DNA of 64,000 bases, from the NCBI GenBank assembly GCA_030055525.1, contig JASFYJ010000001.1, positions 90,616 to 154,615 on the forward strand, written 5' to 3'. Of this stretch, positions 7,549 through 18,580 are shown piece by piece. A program made the position numbers and the translations under genes. The notes under the pieces are model-generated. The model saw only the letters and a list, made by a program, of their open reading frames with translations, made no database searches and was not told the DNA's origin. Every line of letters starts with the position of its first letter. The stretch's first letter is position 1. Source of the DNA: Archaeoglobales archaeon (GTDB lineage Archaea; Halobacteriota; Archaeoglobi; Archaeoglobales; Archaeoglobaceae).

Positions 7549-10147
7549 CTTTCAATCCCATCTTGGTCTGATTTGAACTCCATTCTTCTCACCTCCTCAC
7601 TTCTTTTTTAAACTTCCTTTCAATCCCATCTTGGTCTGATTTGAACCCGCTTGGATTTGAGTTTATGTTTATTTTTGCAGTTGTCTTTCAATCCCATCTT
7701 GGTCTGATTTGAACTAACAAAAGAACGATTATAAAAAACGCTTTAGCACCACTTTCAATCCCATCTTGGTCTGATTTGAACAAATTATTACTATTGGAAG
7801 CTGCGATATATTTGTTATTCTTTCAATCCCATCTTGGTCTGATTTGAACAGAAATTCGTGTATGGCATGCAACTCGCATCCATTATTATCTTTCAATCCC
7901 ATCTTGGTCTGATTTGAACGCTCAAGAAAGCCCTATCCTATAGTTGAGCTATTAGTTCTTTCAATCCCATCTTGGTCTGATTTGAACTGTGATAAGCTTG
8001 TTTATAAACTCATTTTCAAAAAGCCTTTCAATCCCATCTTGGTCTGATTTGAACGTTACTTTGTTGTCGATCTGCTCTGCGTAAATTCGCTGCTTTCAAT
8101 CCCATCTTGGTCTGATTTGAACCTGATTTTCGAGCCAGTCTTTACATAGACAAGGCATTCTTTCAATCCCATCTTGGTCTGATTTGAACGCTTCATTAAG
8201 AATATATTTCCACAATTAAATTCCAAACTTTCAATCCCATCTTGGTCTGATTTGAACCACGAGCTTGTGCCGATTCTTGGGGAGAGATGGTATACCTTTC
8301 AATCCCATCTTGGTCTGATTTGAACATAAATTCGACTCGGCGGTATCGGTAGCTGAAACGGCCTTTCAATCCCATCTTGGTCTGATTTGAACGCGAGGAC
8401 TGCGTTGAATTGCAGGTTAGCATTAGCAGCTTTCAATCCCATCTTGGTCTGATTTGAACTGGCATACTGACAGCTGTTACAGGACAAAAAATGCCACTTT
8501 CAATCCCATCTTGGTCTGATTTGAACCTGGTGAATTCGTCTTGGCAAGATTCACAGTAAGCTGCTTTCAATCCCATCTTGGTCTGATTTGAACTGCGTAG
8601 CCTTCGCTTCGCCCTCGGCGGCGGTGGCGGTCTTTCAATCCCATCTTGGTCTGATTTGAACTATGTGTTGAATGCGCTTGTTCCACCCGCGAACGGGTCT
8701 TTCAATCCCATCTTGGTCTGATTTGAACTCTTTACTGATCTTAGTGATCCAACCGTCAAAATCACCTTTCAATCCCATCTTGGTCTGATTTGAACTACTA
8801 CCACCGCAGGATGTTTTAGAGCAATTTTTCAACTTTCAATCCCATCTTGGTCTGATTTGAACTGTCTCTGCTCCAGCAGGTTATTGCTTGATATGCTTTC
8901 TTTCAATCCCATCTTGGTCTGATTTGAACCAAAATCCGCATCTTCAAAACGAGCAGTTCAGTATAGCACTTTCAATCCCATCTTGGTCTGATTTGAACTG
9001 TCTCTGCTCCAGCAGGTTATTGCTTGATATGCTTTCTTTCAATCCCATCTTGGTCTGATTTGAACCAAAATCCGCATCTTCAAAACGAGCAGTTCAGTAT
9101 AGCACTTTCAATCCCATCTTGGTCTGATTTGAACTGTCTCTGCTCCAGCAGGTTATTGCTTGATATGCTTTCTTTCAATCCCATCTTGGTCTGATTTGAA
9201 CGAAGAAAGCAAGGTGAGATGACAATGAAATTTAGCGAACTTTCAATCCCATCTTGGTCTGATTTGAACTTTCTTGATTAGTTCTCCGTTTTGAGATTGA
9301 GCAATGCTTTCAATCCCATCTTGGTCTGATTTGAACCGGCATTGCTCCCAATCGTGGCGAAGCGAAGCCACAAGCTTTCAATCCCATCTTGGTCTGATTT
9401 GAACCTTGATTCGTAAAGCTTTTTTCGTAAATTAAGCATTTCCTTTCAATCCCATCTTGGTCTGATTTGAACTTCCAAAACTTTCGCAAATGTCGCTGAG
9501 AATGTATGTCTTTCAATCCCATCTTGGTCTGATTTGAACTGTATTCTATAGCCTCCTGCACTCTCGTTGAATCCAGCTTTCAATCCCATCTTGGTCTGAT
9601 TTGAACTGAAAAAGAAGACATTGAAACTCTGAAAAAACTGCTTGCTTTCAATCCCATCTTGGTCTGATTTGAACAAGTTGAGAAGAATTGAGCACAAAAC
9701 GAAAGTTGATAAGACTTTCAATCCCATCTTGGTCTGATTTGAACGGGCACCAGATAACCATTGATGCGACAAAGAACAGCCTTTCAATCCCATCTTGGTC
9801 TGATTTGAACATCGAATATCGATACCACAAACAGATAACCACTAACAACTTTCAATCCCATCTTGGTCTGATTTGAACGTATGCGACATAAGACAAGCGT
9901 TTGACTTGATAAACTTTCAATCCCATCTTGGTCTGATTTGAACCATTGTCGGAGTTTTATAAGATTAAACAACGATTCAACTTTCAATCCCATCTTGGTC
10001 TGATTTGAACTACCTACCACCACGCCACGAACCTTAACAGGTTCGCTACTTTCAATCCCATCTTGGTCTGATTTGAACAAATACTCAAGGAGTCAAGTGT
10101 ATAGCAGTTTCTCCAGACTTTCAATCCCATCTTGGTCTGATTTGAAC
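7549..10147 (-). CRISPR. CRISPR array: 39 repeats of 30 bp, 38 spacers of about 35-40 bp
   Basis: All 39 repeats appear identical on reading. On the plus strand each starts CTTTCAATCCCATC and ends CTGATTTGAAC. The reverse complement starts GTTCAAATCAG and ends GGGATTGAAAG, the archaeal form whose last eight bases (ATTGAAAG) become the crRNA 5' handle, so the array is read on the minus strand with the leader at the right. Repeat spacing is 65-70 bp. Two spacers alternate A-B-A-B-A between 8863 and 9171. The spacer at 8594-8631 is much richer in G+C than its surroundings. No cas gene occurs in the window, so Cas proteins must be encoded elsewhere. The many short ORFs here that repeat SNQTKMGLK are only translations of the repeat. 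Confidence 0.98.
8833..9171 (-). repeat. Tandem duplication inside the CRISPR array (spacers A-B-A-B-A)
   Basis: Spacer A (starts TGTCTCTGCTCCAGCAGG) follows the repeats at 8833, 8969 and 9105. Spacer B (starts CAAAATCCGCATCTTC) follows the repeats at 8900 and 9036. The 136-bp unit repeat-A-repeat-B is thus present twice and followed by one more A, with no visible base changes between copies. This is a product of recombination or slippage between repeats, not of five independent acquisitions. Confidence 0.95.
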
Positions 10148-10260
10148 CCTTATGAATTTTTACTTCTTTCTCAATTTAAAGCTTTCTAATGCCTTCTCTT
10201 ATTTATATAGCATCGCAAACCTCCAAAGTTGCAACTCATTTATAAAGGCATGCGACTTTT
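10148..10260 (-). promoter_or_regulatory. CRISPR leader with probable pre-crRNA promoter
   Basis: This A+T-rich stretch adjoins the repeat whose orientation marks it as leader-proximal. On the minus strand a TATA-like CTATATAAAT lies at 10200-10209, about 55 nt before the first repeat, and a second TTTATAAATG lies at 10235-10245. A start about 25 nt downstream of the first box would place the transcript 5' end near 10175. The leader's true outer limit is unknown. Confidence 0.6.
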
Positions 10261-10592
10261 TTCTTAGCATTCTTTTTAAATTTTATTGAATTTAAAAAGC
10301 TTTTTTAAAATCGAAGAAATTTCATCAGGGTAGAGCTTAAGAATAAAAATAGAAAAGCCTAGATTTGCGAAAGGAGGAAGTATAAAAAATAAGTTTTTGT
10401 AATAATAAAGGAAAATTTTATCGCTTGCGACTCGCTGTTTTGGCTTTGATTTTGATTTAAGGCTTTTAAAAGGTTTTTTGTTGAGTTTTGGGGGATTTGC
10501 TTGTGGATAAGAAGTTTGGTTTTTAGAGATAAAATATGAGTCAATTACTGAATTGCCACTTTCAATGTTCATATCTCCAAGAAGCCCAACGA
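10261..10592. other. A+T-rich region without a convincing gene
   Basis: This stretch lies between the CRISPR leader and the heat-shock promoter. A 98-codon minus-strand ORF (10276-10572) is rich in Lys, Asn, Phe and Ser, has no recognisable domain, and has no ribosome-binding site or TATA box, so I do not call it. Homopolymer-rich A/T tracts may be part of a longer CRISPR leader. I see no RNA gene here. Confidence 0.5.
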
Positions 10593-10627
10593 ACGAAAGC
10601 TTTATATATCACTAACCTATAGTTAGT
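10593..10627 (+). promoter_or_regulatory. Heat-shock promoter with HSR1 operator (CTAAC-N5-GTTAG)
   Basis: A BRE-like ACGAAAG (10593-10599) and TATA box TTATATAT (10602-10609) are followed at once by the inverted repeat ACTAAC-CTATA-GTTAGT (10611-10627). In Archaeoglobus fulgidus the heat-shock regulator HSR1 binds the palindrome CTAAC-N5-GTTAG upstream of its own operon, and this site contains that motif with one more matching base pair. Lying between the TATA box and the expected start near 10630, it would block transcription when bound, giving autoregulation and heat-shock control of hsr1-cdc48-hsp20. Confidence 0.9.
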
Positions 10628-10657
10628 AACAGAGCAAGAATTCAAAATGGTGAAAAT

Positions 10658-13709
<3,052 letters not shown>

Positions 13710-13724
13710 TTGGGAGGTGTTTTT

Positions 13725-14252
13725 ATGTGGAGAAGAAAGAAGAAGGATTGGGAGGAGAGAGAGGAAGAAGATATATGGGACTGGGATCCATTCAGAGACT
13801 TTGATGAGATCTTCAAGAAGATGATGAGAGATATTGAGAACGCTTTCAGGTTAGGAGAGATGGGAGAAATAAAGCCAATAGTTCGTGGTTTCAGTATAAG
13901 GATAGGTCCAGACGGAAAACCTGAAATCAGAGAATTTGGAACGAAGCCGGTTATTAAAGAACTTGGAGTAGAAGAGAGAAAGCCACTCGTTGATGTCATA
14001 GAGACAGACGATGAAGTGCAGGTAATTGCAGAAATGCCCGGAGTTAACAAAGAAGATATAGAGCTGCATGCAACAGAAAAAACACTTGAAATCAAAGCAG
14101 AAGGAGAGAACAGAAAGTACTTCGAAAAGGTTGAACTGCCAGCTGAGGTTAATCCAGATTCTGCAAAAGCTAGATATAACAACGGAGTTCTTGAGGTAAT
14201 ATTAAAAAAGAGGGAACCAAAGAAGAGTGGAAGGAAGATCCAGGTTGAGTAA
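13725..14252 (+). CDS. hsp20: Small heat-shock protein, Hsp20/alpha-crystallin family
   Basis: A 175-residue protein. The alpha-crystallin domain spans about residues 80-168 (ETDDEVQVIAEMPGVNKEDI, then YNNGVLEVILKKR). The C-terminal KIQVE supplies the I-x-V tail that docks into neighbouring subunits. The N-terminal ~40 residues are charged and aromatic (EEEDIWDWDPFRDFDEIF). The ATG at 13725 has GGAGGTG 6 nt upstream and the gene follows cdc48 by 15 nt. It is an ATP-independent holdase and the last gene of the heat-shock operon, as in A. fulgidus. Confidence 0.95.
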   Translation: MWRRKKKDWEEREEEDIWDWDPFRDFDEIFKKMMRDIENAFRLGEMGEIKPIVRGFSIRIGPDGKPEIREFGTKPVIKELGVEERKPLVDVIETDDEVQVIAEMPGVNKEDIELHATEKTLEIKAEGENRKYFEKVELPAEVNPDSAKARYNNGVLEVILKKREPKKSGRKIQVE

Positions 14253-14253
14253 A

Positions 14254-14263
14254 TTTTTATATA
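14254..14263 (+). promoter_or_regulatory. TATA-like promoter of thi4
   Basis: TTTTTATATA lies directly after the hsp20 stop. A start about 25 nt downstream (near 14288) would leave a 5' leader of about 40 nt before the thi4 ATG. The following T-runs (TTTTTT near 14266 and TTTTT near 14275) may also end the hsp20 transcript. Confidence 0.5.
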
Positions 14264-14329
14264 CATTTTTTAACTTTTTGTGAGATTTTTGTGACTTTAG
14301 ATTTATCTACTCATCGACAGACAAACTGT

Positions 14330-15091
14330 ATGGAAGCTGAAATAACGCTCGCAGTTGTCGAGAGTGCAACAGAGGATTGGAAAAAGTATTCAAGATGTGA
14401 TGCATTGATAGTCGGAGCCGGGCCTTCAGGACTTACAGCTGCCAAATATTTGGCAGAGAAAGGTATCAAAACACTTGTGCTTGAGAGAAGACTAAGCCTA
14501 GGTGGTGGAATAGGCGGAGGTGGTATGCTTTTCCACAAAGTTGTCGCCGAAAAAGATGTAAAAGACATTCTCGACGATTTCAAAATAAGGTATCAGGAGA
14601 GAAGAGGTTTTTTAGTTGTAGATGCCGCAGAATTTGTAGCAAAATTGGCTTCGGGATGTATAGATTCTGGAGCTCAGATAATACAAGGTGTAAGCGTTGA
14701 GGATGTTATATTTAGAGAAGATCCATTAAGGATAACTGGAGTTTGCATTCAATGGAGTGCTGTCAATTTGGCCAATCTGCACGTAGATCCAGTGTTCATA
14801 GAGAGTAAAGCAGTAGTCGATGCTACTGGACATGCTGCAGAAGTGGTGAGCGTTGCTGCTAAGAAAGTTCCATTGAATGTTTCTGTTATAGGGGAAAGAT
14901 CTGCGTACAGCGAAGTTGCAGAGAAGTTGATAGTGGAGAAAACAGGAAAAGTTGTTGATGGGCTGTATGCAACGGGTATGGCTGTAGCTTCTTTGTACAA
15001 CCTTCCAAGGATGGGCCCGATTTTTGGAGGAATGTTGAAGAGCGGAAAGAAGGTTGCTGAGATAATTGCAAGAGATTTAGGAAAATTATAA
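14330..15091 (+). CDS. thi4: Thi4-type thiazole synthase (sulfide-using, archaeal form)
   Basis: A 253-residue FAD/NAD-binding-fold protein that makes the thiazole phosphate of thiamine from NAD and glycine. The dinucleotide motif GAGPSG lies near residues 30-35 and GGGIGGGGMLFHK follows near 58. Where yeast Thi4 has its sacrificial Cys, this protein has His (NLHVDPVFI), the form shown in methanogens to use free sulfide with iron and to be catalytic. That fits a sulfide-producing organism. The ORF track starts at GTG 14291, but ATG 14330 aligns with the family start MEAEITLAVVES. A TATA-like box lies about 70 nt upstream. Confidence 0.93.
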   Translation: MEAEITLAVVESATEDWKKYSRCDALIVGAGPSGLTAAKYLAEKGIKTLVLERRLSLGGGIGGGGMLFHKVVAEKDVKDILDDFKIRYQERRGFLVVDAAEFVAKLASGCIDSGAQIIQGVSVEDVIFREDPLRITGVCIQWSAVNLANLHVDPVFIESKAVVDATGHAAEVVSVAAKKVPLNVSVIGERSAYSEVAEKLIVEKTGKVVDGLYATGMAVASLYNLPRMGPIFGGMLKSGKKVAEIIARDLGKL

Positions 15092-15098
15092 TTTTTTG

Positions 15099-15776
15099 TT
15101 ATAACTCTCTTAAAGTCGATTTGAGATCTTCTATAGTCCCCAAGTACACTACTTCATCCTCTATAGCGTAAATTTCGATCTTTTTTGCTTTTTTAAGAAT
15201 TGGAGACAAGAATTCTCCCTGCATTACGTCACTTCCCGGTACGAGAGGTGAAAAAGCTGGTAAAACTAAAATTTTATTGTCTGCAAGTAAGTAGCTCGGA
15301 AAAGAGTAATTTGCCCCCCTCACTCTTATTTTTATGCATGGGTGTTCATGTCCAATTATCATCTTGTCGAATTCAAGCTCTTTATGGCCGTGGGTAATGT
15401 AAAAATCTCCAACTACTACAAAATCCTTGAGCTTGACATCATAAGCTGAGAGAATAGATGCAAGATAATTGTCATGATTTCCGCGAACAATTTCCAATTT
15501 GATTCCAAGATCTAAAATAAATTCAACAAGTTCTTTAACGTCTTCCCATTCGTACGGCATGTTTCTACTGAACTCGTGCTTAAGATCGCCAGCTATTATT
15601 AATCTATTTACATTATATTTTTCTATAATATTTTTTATCCCACTCTTTACCTCTTTAATTTGGATCCTTGGTATAGCTATGCCTTTCTCTTGTAAAAAAT
15701 TTTCAATACCAAGATGCAAGTCCGCTAATATGGCTGTATCTTTAACTATGCAAGCTTTTTCCGGCGTAAGTTTCAT
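15099..15776 (-). CDS. Archaeal SbcD-related metallophosphoesterase
   Basis: A 225-residue protein with the full calcineurin-like metal-binding set: ADLHLGIE (residues 18-25), IAGDLKHEF (near 60), VRGNHDNY (near 98), ITHGHKE (near 127) and IGHEHPC. It belongs to the small archaeal phosphoesterase group related to Icc/SbcD. The substrate is unknown; nuclease or phosphodiesterase activity is possible. It is divergent from the RecA-like gene with a 65-nt gap that holds TATA-like TTAAGCTTAA boxes for both directions. Confidence 0.88.
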   Translation of the reverse strand: MKLTPEKACIVKDTAILADLHLGIENFLQEKGIAIPRIQIKEVKSGIKNIIEKYNVNRLIIAGDLKHEFSRNMPYEWEDVKELVEFILDLGIKLEIVRGNHDNYLASILSAYDVKLKDFVVVGDFYITHGHKELEFDKMIIGHEHPCIKIRVRGANYSFPSYLLADNKILVLPAFSPLVPGSDVMQGEFLSPILKKAKKIEIYAIEDEVVYLGTIEDLKSTLREL

Positions 15777-15841
15777 GATAATGATTGAAGGTAGTTAAGC
15801 TTAAAATCTGTTACCATCAGAAGATAAAGAAAAGTGATGTT

Positions 15842-16411
15842 ATGTATGTATTGTTGTCCGGTACGCCCGGGAGTGGGAAATGTAAACTCATAGGAACTAT
15901 TTTGGAGAACTTCGAGAATGTAATCTGGATAACGACGCTTGAAAGTTCCAAGTTTGTTAGGAAAAAATTTGCGGATAAAAACCTTTGGGTTATAGATACC
16001 TTTACATACGGTGAGCAGCTAAGTAGAGATAAAGATATACATATAATGAACCCTACAAATTTAAACGAGATAAGTCTCGCAATTTCAAGGATAGTTGAAA
16101 AGATTGATAAGAATTATCTGCTGGTTATGAACTCTATCTCAGGCTTGCTCATCTATCACACTCCTCAAAAGCTCATACACTTCGTACGTACGATCCTTGG
16201 TAGATTGGAAGCTGATAGTAGCAATGGAATTTTTACGCTTGTGAAAGATGCCCAGAATAGGGAGGTTGAAATTTCAATAACGATGTTCTTCCCCAACGTT
16301 GTTGAGGTAGAGGGAAACTTGAAGGTTGTAAAGTCCGCCTATCCTCTTGAAAAAAATGTATTCAAATTTGAGGAGGGAAAAGATTTAATTATGCAGATGC
16401 TTAAAATCTGA
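15842..16411 (+). CDS. RecA/KaiC-like P-loop protein with degenerate catalytic motifs
   Basis: A 189-residue RecA-superfamily protein of the Rad55/KaiC type. The P-loop LSGTPGSGKCK (residues 5-15) has Cys where the Mg-binding Thr/Ser of Walker A is expected. The Walker B strand reads YLLVMNSISGLL (near residue 100), with Asn in place of the usual Asp of VIDS. ATP hydrolysis is therefore doubtful, though binding may remain. The ATG at 15842 is preferred over 15785 because a TATA-like GCTTAAAATC lies at 15800-15808 and the added 19 residues are not conserved-looking. It ends 1 nt before the DUF362-ferredoxin gene, so the two are probably cotranscribed. Confidence 0.75.
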   Translation: MYVLLSGTPGSGKCKLIGTILENFENVIWITTLESSKFVRKKFADKNLWVIDTFTYGEQLSRDKDIHIMNPTNLNEISLAISRIVEKIDKNYLLVMNSISGLLIYHTPQKLIHFVRTILGRLEADSSNGIFTLVKDAQNREVEISITMFFPNVVEVEGNLKVVKSAYPLEKNVFKFEEGKDLIMQMLKI

Positions 16412-16412
16412 C

Positions 16413-17495
16413 ATGGAAAAGCTTTATTTTGTTGATCCGCGTGCAGAAGTTTTAGACCCAGATCGCTGGTATCAGCCCTCTTTGAGTCTGGTTAACAAGC
16501 TCGGTAAGCTGATAGAAGAAAGCGGAATAATGGATATTGTATCTGCGGGAGATATAGTTGCTGTAAAAACTCACTTTGGTGACAGTGGGACTACAAGAAC
16601 GCTTAGAAGTGTTTTTATCAGGAAAGTCGTTGAGAAAGTGAAAGAAGCTGGTGGTAAACCGTTTGTTACTGAGACTACAGGTTTAGGTATGACAAGACCT
16701 AGGAATACAGCGTTAGGCAAGCTTATGATTGCTGAAGAGAATGGATACACTCAGCAAACTTTAGCTGCACCAATTTTAATTGCTGATGGGTTATTGGGCT
16801 TCGATTCGGTTAGAGTTGAAATAAACGGAAAGTACCTCAAAGAGGTGCATGTAGCTAAAGCTATAGCTGAATGCGATGCAGTGATCTGCTGTACGCATTT
16901 CAAGTTACACATGCAGGCTGGAATTGGTGGCAGTATAAAAAATGTTGGAGTTGGTTGCACGTCGAAGCAGTCAAAATACGATGTGCACATCGCTGATTAT
17001 CCAAAAATTTTAAAGGAAAGATGTACAAAATGTAACAAATGTGTTGAAGTTTGCCCTTCCAATGCTATAAAGAATTTTGAAGTTGATAAAAGCAAATGCG
17101 TAAAATGTAACGGCTGTTTAGAAGTTTGCGAGTATAGGGCTGTCAGAGTTAACTGGCTTAGTGGAAAAGATGTCTCAGACCGTATTGTTGAGTGTGCAAA
17201 AGGTGTTCTCACGGTGAACAACAACTTCGCTTACATAAACTTCCTACTCGATATCACTCCTCACTGTGATTGCCACCCCTACAGCGATGTGCCAGTAGTT
17301 AGAGATATAGGGATCCTTGCAGGGGAAGACATCGTTGCGATAGATTCAGCATCGCTCGATTTGTATCTAAAGGAACTGAAAACCGGCTATATTCCACAAC
17401 AAAAGTTCTGGGAATGGACAGATCCAATAGGTATGTTAGATTATGCTGAAGAACTTAAGCTTGGAACAAGAAAGTACGAAATCGTTAGGCTTTAG
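16413..17495 (+). CDS. DUF362 domain protein with two [4Fe-4S] ferredoxin motifs
   Basis: A 360-residue protein. The DUF362 domain covers most of the sequence (VAVKTHFGDSGTTRTLRS near 47-65, HMQAGIGGSIKNVGVG near 168-183). A ferredoxin module with CTKCNKCVEVCP and CVKCNGCLEVCE lies near residues 205-245. An extra Cys-rich site, CDCHPYSD, follows near 287. It binds two [4Fe-4S] clusters; the reaction of the family is not settled, so I give no substrate. It starts 2 nt after the RecA-like gene and overlaps pus10 by 4 nt at its 3' end (convergent). Confidence 0.9.
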   Translation: MEKLYFVDPRAEVLDPDRWYQPSLSLVNKLGKLIEESGIMDIVSAGDIVAVKTHFGDSGTTRTLRSVFIRKVVEKVKEAGGKPFVTETTGLGMTRPRNTALGKLMIAEENGYTQQTLAAPILIADGLLGFDSVRVEINGKYLKEVHVAKAIAECDAVICCTHFKLHMQAGIGGSIKNVGVGCTSKQSKYDVHIADYPKILKERCTKCNKCVEVCPSNAIKNFEVDKSKCVKCNGCLEVCEYRAVRVNWLSGKDVSDRIVECAKGVLTVNNNFAYINFLLDITPHCDCHPYSDVPVVRDIGILAGEDIVAIDSASLDLYLKELKTGYIPQQKFWEWTDPIGMLDYAEELKLGTRKYEIVRL

Positions 17496-18580
17496 ACTTC
17501 AAAAACATCTATAACGTCCAATTTTTCTACTTTTGCATCTACTTTTAACATCTCTGCCAAACTCGGCTGAGTTCTTCCGTTATCTCCACTTACAAGCTCT
17601 TTGATATACAAACCCGCATCGGCTAAAAAACTTATCACTGCAATGTTTTTCCTCTTCAAGATAACCTTAGCATCGTAAAGTTTTCTAATTCGAAGTAAAT
17701 CGCTTCTTCTATTTAAAACCCTTGTTGGAGTTTTCTGGTGGATTTCTCCCTTAAGTTCTTCCAACGCTCTTTTTAAAGTCTCCTCATCTACGTCTTGAGA
17801 TAGCACAACTTTGGCTCGATAAAGTTTTTTGTGCCTTTCTTGTTTTATCTTCTCAACTTCAGAATGTGTTGAATACCTCAAATTCAAAACTTTTACCTTT
17901 CCTTTACAATATTTATTTATATATTCTTCTACGAGGCCAAGATTTAAATATCTTTTCTTTGGATCTACAATCTCCGCCACAAATGGTCTTCCATTGCCTA
18001 GCATTCGAGCATCTACATCTTCTCTCCCAGCCCCATGTAGTATAGCATCCTTTGCTTTAAAGAGCTCTTTTAAAGGTTCAGAGATCATCTCTTCCACAGA
18101 ACTTGGATACTTTTTTCCAACATAGCTACATACCTCACACCCTACCCCACCGCAATTTTTGCAAAGCCACCTTGTTTGTGAGATGTTTCTAACTCTTTTT
18201 ATATATCTACCGTATATATAAATCGGTGCTACGTTTTTTTCAAAACTCAGATCCTCCAGATCGAAAACTATGTTTATATCTGGTTTTAAACTCCTCCTTT
18301 TTAAACTTAGACTTTCAATTTTAGTGCTCATCAGATCGTTGAAGACCCTTTTTATATCGTAATCTACTCCCTTGAATTTCAAAAGCTCCGAAATTGCTCT
18401 TGCACTACCTCTAAGCCTGCAGCCCACTTGAAAAGTCTCAAATTCATAATCCTTTAACTCCTCCAAAACTTTTAATGCTAGCTGTGGAATGTAGAGAAGG
18501 GCATTACAACAGATCTCGCAATCCCCCTCTTCGCCATTCACAAAACTTCTACAAACTTCACAAACTTTCATAGGCATCAT
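17492..18580 (-). CDS. pus10: tRNA pseudouridine synthase Pus10
   Basis: A 362-residue archaeal Pus10. The N-terminal zinc-binding THUMP-containing region has CEVC and CEIC in the first 25 residues and CKNCGGVGCEVC near 140. The catalytic region has GAGREDVDARMLGNGRPFVAE, with the catalytic Asp in VDAR. Archaeal Pus10 makes pseudouridine at tRNA positions 54 and 55. The N-terminus overlaps the methylthiotransferase gene by 23 nt; the Met at 18571 (MKVCEVC) is an alternative start with less overlap. The pair of overlapping tRNA-modification genes suggests cotranscription. Confidence 0.93.
   Translation of the reverse strand: MMPMKVCEVCRSFVNGEEGDCEICCNALLYIPQLALKVLEELKDYEFETFQVGCRLRGSARAISELLKFKGVDYDIKRVFNDLMSTKIESLSLKRRSLKPDINIVFDLEDLSFEKNVAPIYIYGRYIKRVRNISQTRWLCKNCGGVGCEVCSYVGKKYPSSVEEMISEPLKELFKAKDAILHGAGREDVDARMLGNGRPFVAEIVDPKKRYLNLGLVEEYINKYCKGKVKVLNLRYSTHSEVEKIKQERHKKLYRAKVVLSQDVDEETLKRALEELKGEIHQKTPTRVLNRRSDLLRIRKLYDAKVILKRKNIAVISFLADAGLYIKELVSGDNGRTQPSLAEMLKVDAKVEKLDVIDVFEV

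Noticed and set aside
10011-10048. Hairpin GAACCT-N4-AGGTTC inside a CRISPR spacer
   Set aside because: A single spacer hairpin is expected by chance and belongs to the target sequence, not to the array.
8196-10080. Several minus-strand ORFs of 60-115 codons repeating SNQTKMGLK or FKSDQDGIER
   Set aside because: They are translations of the CRISPR repeat; the repeated peptides arise from the identical 30-bp units, not from a protein repeat.
10276-10572. 98-codon minus-strand ORF between the CRISPR leader and hsr1
   Set aside because: Low-complexity Lys/Asn/Phe/Ser composition, no ribosome-binding site or TATA box, and no domain; it lies in a leader-like A+T-rich region.
18571-18580. Start of pus10 at 18580 versus 18571
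   Set aside because: Both give the same protein core; no ribosome-binding site settles it, so the longer form is kept and the doubt noted.
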